In this document: positions 35,120-44,307 of the stretch, piece after piece
Layout of the letters: the number at the start of each line of letters is the position of its first letter
How positions within the stretch are numbered: the stretch's first letter is position 1
Origin: Carboxylicivirga mesophila
Lineage (GTDB): Bacteria > Bacteroidota > Bacteroidia > Bacteroidales > Marinilabiliaceae
Direction: 5' to 3'
DNA length: 64,000 bases
Assembly: GCF_018271975.1 (NCBI RefSeq)
Contig: NZ_JAGUCN010000001.1
Span: 62,001-126,000, forward strand
Program-made: the position numbers and the translations under genes
The notes under the pieces: model-generated
Told to the model about the DNA's origin: nothing
Database searches by the model: none
The model's input: only the letters and a program-made list of their open reading frames with translations

Positions 35120-37144
35120 ATGAAGCGCTTGATCTTTTTATTCACAGTCTGCCTCATGCCTTTAGGTGCTATTTCACAACAAGCCGGAGACATACAAAAG
35201 CTCATTGGCGACATGCTTGAATCGTTAGCTGATAAACAATTGCTACAAGCCGACTATGAAGAGCTGGTGAACGACTTAATCGCCCTGAATCAGCAGCCCA
35301 TCAACCTCAATACCGCCACTAAAAGTGATTTGGAGCAATTGTTTTTCCTGACTGACTATCAAATAGAAAATTTCCTGTACTACCGTTATACCAATGGACC
35401 GCTTTATAGCATATATGAACTACAGGCTGTTGAGCGGATGGATAGTCTCACTATTTCAAATATGCTGCCTTTTGTGGTGGTTGAGGAAGTCGGTAGGGCT
35501 CCGTCCAAAAGAGTAATGGGGCAAATCATGGCACGTGTCCAAAGTACTTTTCAAACACCGCTTGGCTACAAGCCTAAAAATGGCTCTGTAGCGGCGGCTT
35601 ACCTTGGTGAAAAAGAAAAATGGATGACGCGTGGACGTATTGGGTTTGGCGATAGAGTGGAAGCTGGATTCACACTTGAGAAAGACCAGGGCGAACAAGC
35701 TTTCCCGGAGTATTTCCCGGCAGCCGACTTTACATCAGGTTTTTTGCGACTTAATCAGCCTTTGAAGTTTATTGATACATGGATAGTTGGCGACTATCGC
35801 TTGTCTTTTGGACAGGGGCTGGCTGTGTGGACCGATATGGCCTTTTCTAAATCACCTGAAACGGCACAGTTACGCCGTCGTCCCAAAGGCATTAACTCTT
35901 ACACATCTGTCAACGAAAGCTCTTTTTTAAGAGGCACTGCCTTGCAGCTTAAATTTGGCAGATGGGAGGTGTCTCCATTCGTGTCCTATAAAAAACGCGA
36001 TGCTTCGACTTTGGAAGACTCGGTGGAGAATCAGTATTTATCTTCTTTACAAGAAACCGGTTATCATCGCACTTTAACCGAGCTGTCGAACAGGTATGCT
36101 GTTAATGAACTGGTGTATGGCGGGCGTATAGGGTATCACCATCATTTATTTCAGCTGGAGACAGGTTATGCTAACTGGTCCATCGATCAAGCGATTGCTC
36201 CCAAAGAACACCTGAAGGACAAATACCGATTTACCGGAAGTCACCAGGAGAGTGTATGGCTGTCTCATTCCATTTTTCTGAACAGGCTGATGATTTTTGG
36301 TGAAGTGGCGCTGCAGAACCAGGTCGATTATGGCATTTACCAGGGGATGACCTACAATGCGGGAAACGATGTAGTGGTTTCTGTTGCTTATCGGAAATAC
36401 AGCAGAGGATATACGGCTATTTTATCCAATCCTTTCTCCGAATCATCAACACCTGCTGGCGAGTCTGGTTTATTTGCATCCATGAGTTTTAAGCCACTGG
36501 CAAAACTGGAACTAAAGGCCTTTGCTGATGTGTTTTCATATGATTGGTTACGATACAATGTGTACCGCCCTTCCGATGGATTCGAATGGTTTTTACAGGC
36601 TGATTATCGTATTAATGACGTCCATTCGGCTTATCTGCGCTATAAGTCAAGCCAAAAGGAGATTAATGGCTATCAAAGTACCGCCAATTATGAGATTAAC
36701 ACCTATCAAAAGGATAATATTCGCCTGTTTTATGCCTTAAATTCCGGTGAGAAGTGGCGCTTTCAAACCCAGATAGAATATGCTTTCTACGATGAAAGTG
36801 AGCAGGAGTCGAACGGTTGGATGGCCTTTCAGGATATTCGCTTTAAGGCCAGTCAACGTTACAGTATGTCGTTGCGTTATGTGCTGTTCGACATCGATGA
36901 TTATGACAGTCGCATCTACAGTTACGAACCCGATGTGTTGTATGCCTTTACCATACCGGCCTATCTCAATGCTGGTTCTCGCGTAATATGTAATCTGAGT
37001 TATTCGCCACTGCCAAATCTTCGTCTTTGGGGCCGCCTTGCTCACACAAGTTACACTAACCTTGACGAGATAGGTTCTGGTAATCAGTTAATCAAAGGCC
37101 ATCAGTTCACAGAATGGAAACTGCAGCTTCAATATCGTTTTTAG
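35120..37144 (+). CDS. Helix-hairpin-helix (ComEA-like) outer-membrane barrel protein
   Basis: A 674-residue protein: signal peptide (KRLIFLFTVCLMPLGAISQQ), helical spacer, then a ComEA-type HhH_3 unit (about 52-115: LNTATKSDLEQLFFLTDYQI, YSIYELQAVERMD). A large C-terminal region of amphipathic strands ends in LQLQYRF, typical of an outer-membrane barrel closed by an aromatic residue. HhH motifs bind DNA in ComEA, but in Bacteroidota barrels their role is unproven. It forms an operon with the small barrel protein before it. Confidence 0.8.
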   Translation: MKRLIFLFTVCLMPLGAISQQAGDIQKLIGDMLESLADKQLLQADYEELVNDLIALNQQPINLNTATKSDLEQLFFLTDYQIENFLYYRYTNGPLYSIYELQAVERMDSLTISNMLPFVVVEEVGRAPSKRVMGQIMARVQSTFQTPLGYKPKNGSVAAAYLGEKEKWMTRGRIGFGDRVEAGFTLEKDQGEQAFPEYFPAADFTSGFLRLNQPLKFIDTWIVGDYRLSFGQGLAVWTDMAFSKSPETAQLRRRPKGINSYTSVNESSFLRGTALQLKFGRWEVSPFVSYKKRDASTLEDSVENQYLSSLQETGYHRTLTELSNRYAVNELVYGGRIGYHHHLFQLETGYANWSIDQAIAPKEHLKDKYRFTGSHQESVWLSHSIFLNRLMIFGEVALQNQVDYGIYQGMTYNAGNDVVVSVAYRKYSRGYTAILSNPFSESSTPAGESGLFASMSFKPLAKLELKAFADVFSYDWLRYNVYRPSDGFEWFLQADYRINDVHSAYLRYKSSQKEINGYQSTANYEINTYQKDNIRLFYALNSGEKWRFQTQIEYAFYDESEQESNGWMAFQDIRFKASQRYSMSLRYVLFDIDDYDSRIYSYEPDVLYAFTIPAYLNAGSRVICNLSYSPLPNLRLWGRLAHTSYTNLDEIGSGNQLIKGHQFTEWKLQLQYRF

Positions 37145-37248
37145 TATAGGTGATGAATATCGGATAAAATGCCATCATGAAAGCCAGTATTAAGCTATTC
37201 CTATTTCGAATCATTTGCTATTTTTACAGTGAACAAATCACCTGTACC

Positions 37249-37692
37249 ATGGAAAAGAAAAAGGAAAAAGCCATTGAAGCCTTTTACAATGGCAATAACT
37301 GCGCACAATCGGTTCTTAAGGCTTATGCAGATGAGTTAAAGTTTGACGAGGAACAAGCCTTGGCTTTAGCGCTTGGTTTTGGAGGTGGAATGGGCAAAAT
37401 GCAAAAAGTCTGTGGTGCCGTTACAGGGGCTTATATGGTGATTGGATTGCACAATTCAAAGGCCATTGCCGATTATGATGAGCGAAAAGAGAAAACCCCT
37501 GAGATGGTACAGGCGTTTCGCAAGCAGTTCTGCCAACGGCACCAGACTGACCAGTGCGTCCACCTTTTAGGTTGCGATATACGAACCGATGCAGGCAGGC
37601 AATACTTCAATGACCATAGGCTGAAAGACAAGGTTTGCTCCAAGTGCATTGAGTCTTCGCTACAGATATTGGATGAACTTTTTAAACACTAA
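37249..37692 (+). CDS. C_GCAxxG_C_C family protein
   Basis: A 147-residue protein from ATG 37249. Motifs in order: GNNCAQSVL, GFGGGMGKMQKVCGAVTGAYMVIGL, then CQRHQTDQCVHLLGCD and a final KVCSKCIESS, matching the C_GCAxxG_C_C family. The N-terminal extension of the open frame (24 codons, with a hydrophobic stretch) could be a signal but is more likely upstream sequence. A redox or metal-binding role is probable. It ends 3 nt before sbcD. Confidence 0.88.
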   Translation: MEKKKEKAIEAFYNGNNCAQSVLKAYADELKFDEEQALALALGFGGGMGKMQKVCGAVTGAYMVIGLHNSKAIADYDERKEKTPEMVQAFRKQFCQRHQTDQCVHLLGCDIRTDAGRQYFNDHRLKDKVCSKCIESSLQILDELFKH

Positions 37693-37695
37693 TGC

Positions 37696-38910
37696 ATGCG
37701 AATACTCCATACCTCAGATTGGCACATTGGGCAAAAGTTGCATGGTAATGATCGGGAAGAAGAACATCAACTTTTCTTCGATTGGTTGAAGCAAAAGATT
37801 AATGAATTACAAATAGATGTTTTATTGGTGGCTGGTGATGTTTTCGATGTGGGCTTTCCATCCAATAGTGCGCTTAAGTTGTATTATAACTTTTTGACGT
37901 CTCTCATTCATACGCACTGCAGCCAGGTGATCATTACAGGCGGTAATCATGATTATATCAGTACGCTTGAAGCACCTTCTGAAATTCTTTCGGCCTTAAA
38001 CATACAGGTAATAGGCGGTGCCAAATCATCAATTACGGATGAAGTTATTGAGCTGAGCGTCAACGGACAAACCGAATGTGTAGTAGCGGCCGTGCCATTT
38101 TTACGCGATAAAGATATCCGGCAGGTGAATGCGGGGGAGTCCTATGAAGACAGTGTGAAAGCTACCAATCAAGGCATTGTCAAACATTATGAGCAAGTAG
38201 CGATGGAGGCGAAAGCATATAAATGCCCGATAATTGCCATGGGACACTTGTATGTGCAGGGAGCTGGTTTATCGGACAGTGAGCGCGATATTCATATAGG
38301 TAACCTGGCTGGCCTGCAGGCAACATCATTCCCCAATGTATTTGATTATGTGGCCTTGGGACACATTCATCGGCCCCAAAAGTTATCGGTTGATGGAAAA
38401 ATACGCTATTCAGGTTCGCCACTGCCTTTGAGCTTTTCAGAACGAAAGGATAATAAGCAACTGGTGTTACTGGATGTACACAAGGATCAAGCAATTGAAA
38501 TTACAGAGCTAAGAGTCCCCAGTTTCAGAAAGCTTATTCGTGTAAGCGGCACTTTTGAGGAGGTGAAGACAGCATTAAAAAATTACCGGGGAGAATCACA
38601 ACTGGCCGATTGGGCTGAAGTGGTGGTTGAGGAAGAGCAAATGGATACGACCATTCGCCAGAATTTTGAGAAACTGATTGAGGAAACAAATCAGACAGAC
38701 AACAATTTAATGTTGATAAAACCCTTGCTGAAGTTTGCAGGCGGGAATGAAATGGATGATAGTGTTGTGACGATTGCCTTGAGTGATTTAAGTGTACAAG
38801 ATGTATTCAGCAGCCTTTTGGACAATAAACAAGTGAGCAACGTTGATACCCTTAACCAAACATTCGCCGAATTGTTGGATCAGTTTTATCATCAGACGGA
38901 AAAAGAATAG
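37696..38910 (+). CDS. sbcD: Exonuclease SbcCD subunit D
   Basis: The Mre11-like nuclease subunit of SbcCD, which cuts hairpins and blocked DNA ends during repair. 404 residues. Metallophosphoesterase motifs: TSDWHIGQKLHG, LVAGDVFDVGFPS, ITGGNHDYIST, and GHLYVQG...GHIHRPQ, with all metal ligands present. The C-terminal capping domain is of normal size. The gene starts 3 nt after the C_GCAxxG gene and ends 3 nt before sbcC. Confidence 0.96.
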   Translation: MRILHTSDWHIGQKLHGNDREEEHQLFFDWLKQKINELQIDVLLVAGDVFDVGFPSNSALKLYYNFLTSLIHTHCSQVIITGGNHDYISTLEAPSEILSALNIQVIGGAKSSITDEVIELSVNGQTECVVAAVPFLRDKDIRQVNAGESYEDSVKATNQGIVKHYEQVAMEAKAYKCPIIAMGHLYVQGAGLSDSERDIHIGNLAGLQATSFPNVFDYVALGHIHRPQKLSVDGKIRYSGSPLPLSFSERKDNKQLVLLDVHKDQAIEITELRVPSFRKLIRVSGTFEEVKTALKNYRGESQLADWAEVVVEEEQMDTTIRQNFEKLIEETNQTDNNLMLIKPLLKFAGGNEMDDSVVTIALSDLSVQDVFSSLLDNKQVSNVDTLNQTFAELLDQFYHQTEKE

Positions 38911-38913
38911 TGC

Positions 38914-41900
38914 ATGCAGTTACTTCATTTACGCATCAAAAACCTGAACTCTCTTAAAGGAGAACACCATATAGATTTTGTGGATGGCCCGTTGGGGGCT
39001 ACTGGTTTATTTGCCATTACGGGCCCAACCGGAGCCGGAAAATCAACAATCCTGGATGCCATTACCCTCGCACTTTATAACCAAACACCAAGGAGCGGTG
39101 CCGTTTCGAAGAATGATATTGCCCGCCTGGGAAGCATTATTACGCGTAACACCGAAGAGGCGTGGGCTCAACTAGACTATCGTACTAAAGGAGTGACCTA
39201 TCGCTCGCATTGGGGTATTTCTGTGAACCGTAACGGAAATTTGCGCGATTACTCATTGGTATTGTCAAGGCAAGAAGCCGACGGGACTTTTGTGGCACTG
39301 GATGTTAAGCGTAATGAGGTACCCAGGTATAATGCTCAACTAATCGGGTTGAATTTCGATCAGTTTTTGCGTTCCATATTACTATCTCAGGGCGATTTTG
39401 CCCGCTTTCTTAAGTCGAATGCCAATGAGCGTGGTGAGTTACTCGAGAAAATTACTGGGACCGAGATATACCGCGAGATAGGCAAGACCTGTTTTGAAAG
39501 ACAAAAAGCAGAAAATGATGTACTCAGGCAACTACAACTGCAGCTCGAAGGCATAGAGTTATTACCCGAAGAGCAAGTGCTGCAGTTAGAAAAGGAACTG
39601 CTTGAAATTGACGGTTCGACCAAAGAGCAACGTCAGCATATTGACGAGTTGAGAAATCAACAACGTCTGGTGGAAGAATACTCTCAAGTAAAAAATGATG
39701 TTGGGCTGACCGAAGAGAAACTGATGGCTGTCAAACAGCAAAAGGAAGCTTTTGAGCCGGATCAGAAAAGGTTGCAGCAGCATTTGAAGGTGCTGCCTCT
39801 GAAAGCTGATATTGTAGCTATTCAGGGTCAACGAAATTTACTAAAAGATAAGCGTAAAGAGTTTAAAACAAATGAAGAGCAACTGGCAGCTTATGCGCGT
39901 GAACAGTCAACGCTGAATGAGGAAAAAGCTGAACTTAGTCAGCTGATAGAACAGCATAAATTTAGGGAAGAAGAGCTGCGACCCATCATCAAACAGGTGC
40001 GCTTACTGGATGAAGCGATCAGGCTGGAAGACAGTTCTTTGTTGCGCTTAAGGAAAACGGCTGATGAAGAAGGTAAGCTCATTGATAACCTGCATAAAGA
40101 ATTAAAAGAGCAGGATGCGAAGCTTGAGCAGTTGGAGGTCACCCAAAAGGAGCTGCATACGTTTATTGATGCTAACAAGCAATTGGAGCGACTGGCCGAA
40201 CAGCTGCCCCTAATTAAGCAGACATCAGCAGTAGTGGTATCATTACAGAAAGTGGCGGAATCAAAGCAACAGGAGCTGGAGTCATCACCTACTAAGCAGC
40301 AATTGGAGAGTGTGCAGCATGTGGCAGATAAAAAGGAGATTCTGTCCAAAGCCATAGATCAGAGTCAGGCATTTATTGCTGAGAAAAAACAATCACTTGG
40401 TTCTCGTTTAAATGATAAAGAGCAGCTGTATGAGACGCTAAAAATCGCTCAGCAGAAAGATCGCTCACTGGAAAAGGCCCTTGAACTGGAAAAGGCCCGT
40501 GTGGAGATGACGCAGGAACAACAATATTTATCTGTTGCTTTAGATAAGGCATCCAAGGAGTTGTTAGTGAATGAGAATAAGCTTCAGGTGATAGAGAAGG
40601 CTCAACTAATTAACATCAAGCATGTTGAGGAATTAAAAGCCAAACGCGAGCGTGAGCTGCTGGAGGCCAAATATGATGAGGCGCGTAAAATGCTCAAACC
40701 CGAAGAAGCCTGTCCCTTATGTGGCTCTCAGGAGCATCCCTTTGTGGAGCATTACACTGTCAATGCTAATGAGACAGAGGCCAAGTTAGCTAAGAGAAAC
40801 GAAGAACAGCTAAATTTAAAAAATGAAGAGAAGCAACTGATTGCTGAAGTATCGCGGTTAAAGTCCTCTATTATTGCTTATAAGCAGCAGATAAGACAAG
40901 TAGAGCTTAAAGCTGTAGAGTATAGAAAAACTGTTGAAGGACTGGTTAACGACATGGAGATGAAGTTATCTCCAATTAGTCAGAAAAAGATACTGGAAGA
41001 AAAAGAACATCTGACAAAGCAACTGATGGAACTCGAACAGACTATCAGGTTGGTAGAGCAATTTAATACGGCTGTTTCGCGCAGTAAAGATTTCCAGAAT
41101 CTGTTGGAGCAGTTGGAGAATCTTTCATCAGAGCAACTTAAGTATTATCAGTTTTTAAAGCACTACAATATTGATACCAACATGGCTTCGGCTAAGTCAT
41201 CCATTGAACTGCTTGAACAAAAACTTCAACACTATCAGGCTAAGCATGAAGCCTTGCAAGCCAACGAGAAGCAGTTGCTACAACTGAAAGTAAGTCGTGA
41301 TGAAAAGGGAGCACAGTTAAAGAAAACCATGGGGCGTTTTGCTGATCTTGATAAAGAACTGGAACTCGCTGAGAAATCAGTGAATGCAAAACATGCAGAG
41401 CGGGAAAAACTGTTTGGCAAGCAAATGCCTGATGAGGTGGAGCAGACGTTGAAGCAGCAGGCGGAGCAGATTGCAAATAGAGACAATGAATTGAAAATTA
41501 AGCTAAAAGAAAATTCTACCTTAACAGCGACATTAACTAAGCGTCAAGAAGTATTAAATGCTCAGGTACAAACAGATGAGCAACGATTGACGTCTGATTC
41601 AAACGCTTTGCTGAAGCGCCTCGAAGCACACAAGCTAGCCAGTATTGATGCTGCATTGAATAATTTATTAGCCGAACAAGAAGTGCAGCAGCTGGAAAGT
41701 CGGCAAAAGGAAATTATTACAACAGAAAACCGCTTAGAGCACTCACTGAAAGACCATAAGGCCAGGTTATCGAAACTTGAAGAAAAAGCCAGCGAATTGC
41801 CAGGCAAAGAAGTGATAGTTGAAGCTCTTAGGGCGAAAGAAATCCTATTGAATGAGGCGCTTGGAAAGGCAGGCGCCTTATCAGAGCGTGTAAAGGCAGA

Positions 41901-42474
41901 TAAAAGTAACAAGGCCAAACATAAGGAGAAAGCTTTGTTAATAGAAAAGCAGGAGCAGGTGGTCAATCGCTGGAATGATTTGACTCTACTCATAGGTGAT
42001 GCAACCGGAAATAAATTCGCCAGGTTTGCTCAGGAGTTAACACTCAAACAAGTTTTACAGCTGGCTAACCATCATCTGGAAACTTTAAGTGATCGCTACA
42101 AGGTTAAGCACATTAAAAACGACAACCTGGACGATCTGTTTGTGGTTGATTTATACCACGGTAATGCCGAAAGATCGGTTAAGACTCTGTCTGGTGGAGA
42201 AAGTTTTCTGGTAAGTTTAGCTCTTGCCCTTGGCTTATCTGATTTGGCAGGGCAAAATACCGTTATTGGCAGCTTGTTTATCGATGAAGGTTTTGGAACA
42301 CTTGATCAGAATACGCTGGACCTTGCGCTATCGGCACTTGAAAGGCTGCAGCTTGAGACTAACCGCACCATTGGTATAATCAGTCATGTGCCGGCACTCA
42401 AAGAGCGTGTTACTACACAGATAGAATTAAAAAAGGACGCAGCCGGTTACAGTACTTTTACGGTGCGAAGCTAA
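38914..42474 (+). CDS. sbcC: Exonuclease SbcCD subunit C
   Basis: The Rad50-like SMC ATPase of the SbcCD nuclease. 1186 residues with Walker A ITGPTGAGKSTILDAI (about 35), long antiparallel coiled coils, a zinc hook CPLCGSQ at about residue 600, signature LSGGESFLVSLALALGL and Walker B SLFIDEGFGTLD near the C-terminus. Length and order are normal. The 3' end overlaps the convergent patatin gene by 4 bp. Confidence 0.97.
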   Translation: MQLLHLRIKNLNSLKGEHHIDFVDGPLGATGLFAITGPTGAGKSTILDAITLALYNQTPRSGAVSKNDIARLGSIITRNTEEAWAQLDYRTKGVTYRSHWGISVNRNGNLRDYSLVLSRQEADGTFVALDVKRNEVPRYNAQLIGLNFDQFLRSILLSQGDFARFLKSNANERGELLEKITGTEIYREIGKTCFERQKAENDVLRQLQLQLEGIELLPEEQVLQLEKELLEIDGSTKEQRQHIDELRNQQRLVEEYSQVKNDVGLTEEKLMAVKQQKEAFEPDQKRLQQHLKVLPLKADIVAIQGQRNLLKDKRKEFKTNEEQLAAYAREQSTLNEEKAELSQLIEQHKFREEELRPIIKQVRLLDEAIRLEDSSLLRLRKTADEEGKLIDNLHKELKEQDAKLEQLEVTQKELHTFIDANKQLERLAEQLPLIKQTSAVVVSLQKVAESKQQELESSPTKQQLESVQHVADKKEILSKAIDQSQAFIAEKKQSLGSRLNDKEQLYETLKIAQQKDRSLEKALELEKARVEMTQEQQYLSVALDKASKELLVNENKLQVIEKAQLINIKHVEELKAKRERELLEAKYDEARKMLKPEEACPLCGSQEHPFVEHYTVNANETEAKLAKRNEEQLNLKNEEKQLIAEVSRLKSSIIAYKQQIRQVELKAVEYRKTVEGLVNDMEMKLSPISQKKILEEKEHLTKQLMELEQTIRLVEQFNTAVSRSKDFQNLLEQLENLSSEQLKYYQFLKHYNIDTNMASAKSSIELLEQKLQHYQAKHEALQANEKQLLQLKVSRDEKGAQLKKTMGRFADLDKELELAEKSVNAKHAEREKLFGKQMPDEVEQTLKQQAEQIANRDNELKIKLKENSTLTATLTKRQEVLNAQVQTDEQRLTSDSNALLKRLEAHKLASIDAALNNLLAEQEVQQLESRQKEIITTENRLEHSLKDHKARLSKLEEKASELPGKEVIVEALRAKEILLNEALGKAGALSERVKADKSNKAKHKEKALLIEKQEQVVNRWNDLTLLIGDATGNKFARFAQELTLKQVLQLANHHLETLSDRYKVKHIKNDNLDDLFVVDLYHGNAERSVKTLSGGESFLVSLALALGLSDLAGQNTVIGSLFIDEGFGTLDQNTLDLALSALERLQLETNRTIGIISHVPALKERVTTQIELKKDAAGYSTFTVRS

Positions 42475-43319
42475 ATGTCAGCTAACAATCCGGCTGCCTT
42501 ATTGTAACCCAGCTCTATCATTTCATCAGCTTTGTGAAAATCGAGGGTCCCACAGGCATTACGCGCAATCTCAATTAAATAGTCTGGTGGGTAAGCGGCC
42601 AGCTTTTGTCGTGCAATGGTATTCTGCATAGCATCAAAAGCCTGATCGGCAATCTGATACATGCCCGATTGGCTTTGTTGCGGCTCTTTTATATTCTTTC
42701 TCCATAAAGTGGAAGTTTTATTGCTTGAAGCAGTAGGCTTATTCTCTAAAGTAACGGACTTGGCACCAAGGTTCACAGCTATAATCAGGTCGCTGTTATC
42801 ACTAAAAACAGGCGCAATTGGGATGGGATTCAATACACCACCATCAATCAGCTCGGTATTATTAATATTAACCGGTGTAAGAAACAATGGTAATGAAATA
42901 GAGGCTCTGATGGCATCAAATAAGTTACCTTCCGACAGCCATACCTCCTTCTCATTTTTAACATCAGCTGCAACGGCAACAAACTTAATCGGAAGTCGCT
43001 CAATATGTGTGTCTCCTATAAGGTCCTTAAGCTTATTAATTAGTTTTTCACCTTTGATTAGTCCGCTGCTGCCCCAGGAAATGTCCATATAAGAAGCAAT
43101 ATCCACTAAGGTGAGTGACCGTACCCATTCTTCAAACTTGTCCAGTTGTCCGGCTGCGTAAATGCCACCTATTACCGAACCAATTGAGCAGCCAGAAATG
43201 GAATGAATGGTGTAGTTGTTTTCCAGAAGCCAGCGAATAATACCGATGTGGGCTAATCCTCTTGCTCCGCCGCTTCCGAGTACGAGTGACACCGTTTTAT
43301 TGTTATTGTTTCTTTTCAT
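42471..43319 (-). CDS. Patatin-like phospholipase
   Basis: A 282-residue RssA-like lipid acyl hydrolase from ATG 43319. Oxyanion loop GSGGARGLAHIG, nucleophile elbow GCSIGSVIG (Ser), and catalytic Asp in ELIDGGVLNPIP. No signal peptide, so it is probably cytoplasmic or peripheral at the inner membrane. Monocistronic; convergent overlap with sbcC. Confidence 0.93.
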   Translation of the reverse strand: MKRNNNNKTVSLVLGSGGARGLAHIGIIRWLLENNYTIHSISGCSIGSVIGGIYAAGQLDKFEEWVRSLTLVDIASYMDISWGSSGLIKGEKLINKLKDLIGDTHIERLPIKFVAVAADVKNEKEVWLSEGNLFDAIRASISLPLFLTPVNINNTELIDGGVLNPIPIAPVFSDNSDLIIAVNLGAKSVTLENKPTASSNKTSTLWRKNIKEPQQSQSGMYQIADQAFDAMQNTIARQKLAAYPPDYLIEIARNACGTLDFHKADEMIELGYNKAAGLLADI

Positions 43320-43770
43320 GATGCAATTGTTATAATTGATTGAAACTGTAATACAAAATATCACTTTTTCTTTGTAAGTCCACTTATAACAGGTCTGTTA
43401 GCCTAATTTGAAATAATTGCTTAAATTATGACAATTGTTATAAGTACTCATTTACCTGTTTATATTCGTCATAAGTAATGGTAATTTAATCATATTTTTT
43501 TGTGCAATTACCAGTATACACCTATTTTCACGTCCATTATCGAAGTAGATTATATTAGGGAGATAATTGACTTCGGACATAAGACTCATTGGGATTAACG
43601 GCTAAAGCACCAGTTTTTGTTGGTGGCCGGTGCATGCACCGGTAATGTGCAGTAGTTATGCTGATGAGATTCTTTTGTCGTTAAGCTGATAAGTCTCTCC
43701 GGGTCGTTTGTCTTGCCGGATATATTGATTATACATTTAAATTGATATACATGCATAACAAACAACAAAC
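43320..43770. promoter_or_regulatory. 451-bp spacer with 16-bp palindrome before yfiR-TonB receptor
   Basis: No gene is supported. The AT-rich half (43320-43560) is followed by a more GC-rich, structured part (43590-43730). That part holds the perfect palindrome CCGGTGCATGCACCGG (43627-43642) and a TCCGG...CCGGA stem (43697-43720). The structured part lies within about 180 bp of the yfiR start and could be a 5'UTR element or an operator. I looked for a B12 box and other known riboswitch signatures and found none. Confidence 0.5.
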
Positions 43771-44283
43771 ATGAGAAAATCAATCTTGTTAATCTGCGTC
43801 TTATGCTTAGGCGCATTGTTAAGTGAGATGAAAGGGCAAACAGCCACTTTCAAAGCACTTTTCCTCTACAACTTTACTAAAAACATCGACTGGCCGGCTG
43901 AAGCTAATGGCTCTGATTTGGTAATCACCATTTTGGGTGACGATGATGTGAGTGCAGAATTGGAGAAGATTGCGAAGGTTAAAAAGGCCGGAAACAAAAG
44001 CATTAAGATTGTTCAGGCCCGAAGTGTGAAAGAAGTGGGTGATTCGCACATTGTATTTTTAGGCGCTGCCAAAAGCGCGTTAATGCAGACATTGAGTTAT
44101 GAGCAACAGGATAAACCTGTGCTGCTGGTGGCCGATAAAGGTGGCTTATGTAAGCAGGGTGCAGGTATTTCTTTTGTAACCATCAGTGGTAAGTTACGTT
44201 ACGAAATCTGTCCTGCATTAATCGAATCACACAACCTTAAAGTCACACAAAAAATAATAAGTCTGGGCATTGAAGTCCAATAG
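43771..44283 (+). CDS. YfiR/DUF4154-family periplasmic protein
   Basis: A 170-residue exported protein (signal MRKSILLICVLCLGALLSEMKGQ) with the family pattern FLYNFTKNIDWP, LVITILGDDDV, SIKIVQARSVKEV and KGGLCKQGAGISFV...KLRYEI. In Pseudomonas YfiR restrains a diguanylate cyclase; in Bacteroidota the family is usually paired with a TonB-dependent receptor, as here (next gene 24 bp downstream). Confidence 0.93.
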   Translation: MRKSILLICVLCLGALLSEMKGQTATFKALFLYNFTKNIDWPAEANGSDLVITILGDDDVSAELEKIAKVKKAGNKSIKIVQARSVKEVGDSHIVFLGAAKSALMQTLSYEQQDKPVLLVADKGGLCKQGAGISFVTISGKLRYEICPALIESHNLKVTQKIISLGIEVQ

Positions 44284-44307
44284 CAACAACTGTTTAAAGT
44301 CGTAAAA

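Noticed and set aside
39939-40355. Ser/Cys-rich minus-strand frame inside sbcC
   Set aside because: It is an antisense artefact of coiled-coil codon use.
43661-43700. Hammerhead-like CTGATGAG core
   Set aside because: The required GAAA segment and the cleavage-site pairing are absent.
43560-43770. Cobalamin or other known riboswitch before the TonB receptor operon
   Set aside because: No B12 box or other recognisable consensus; only generic stems are visible.
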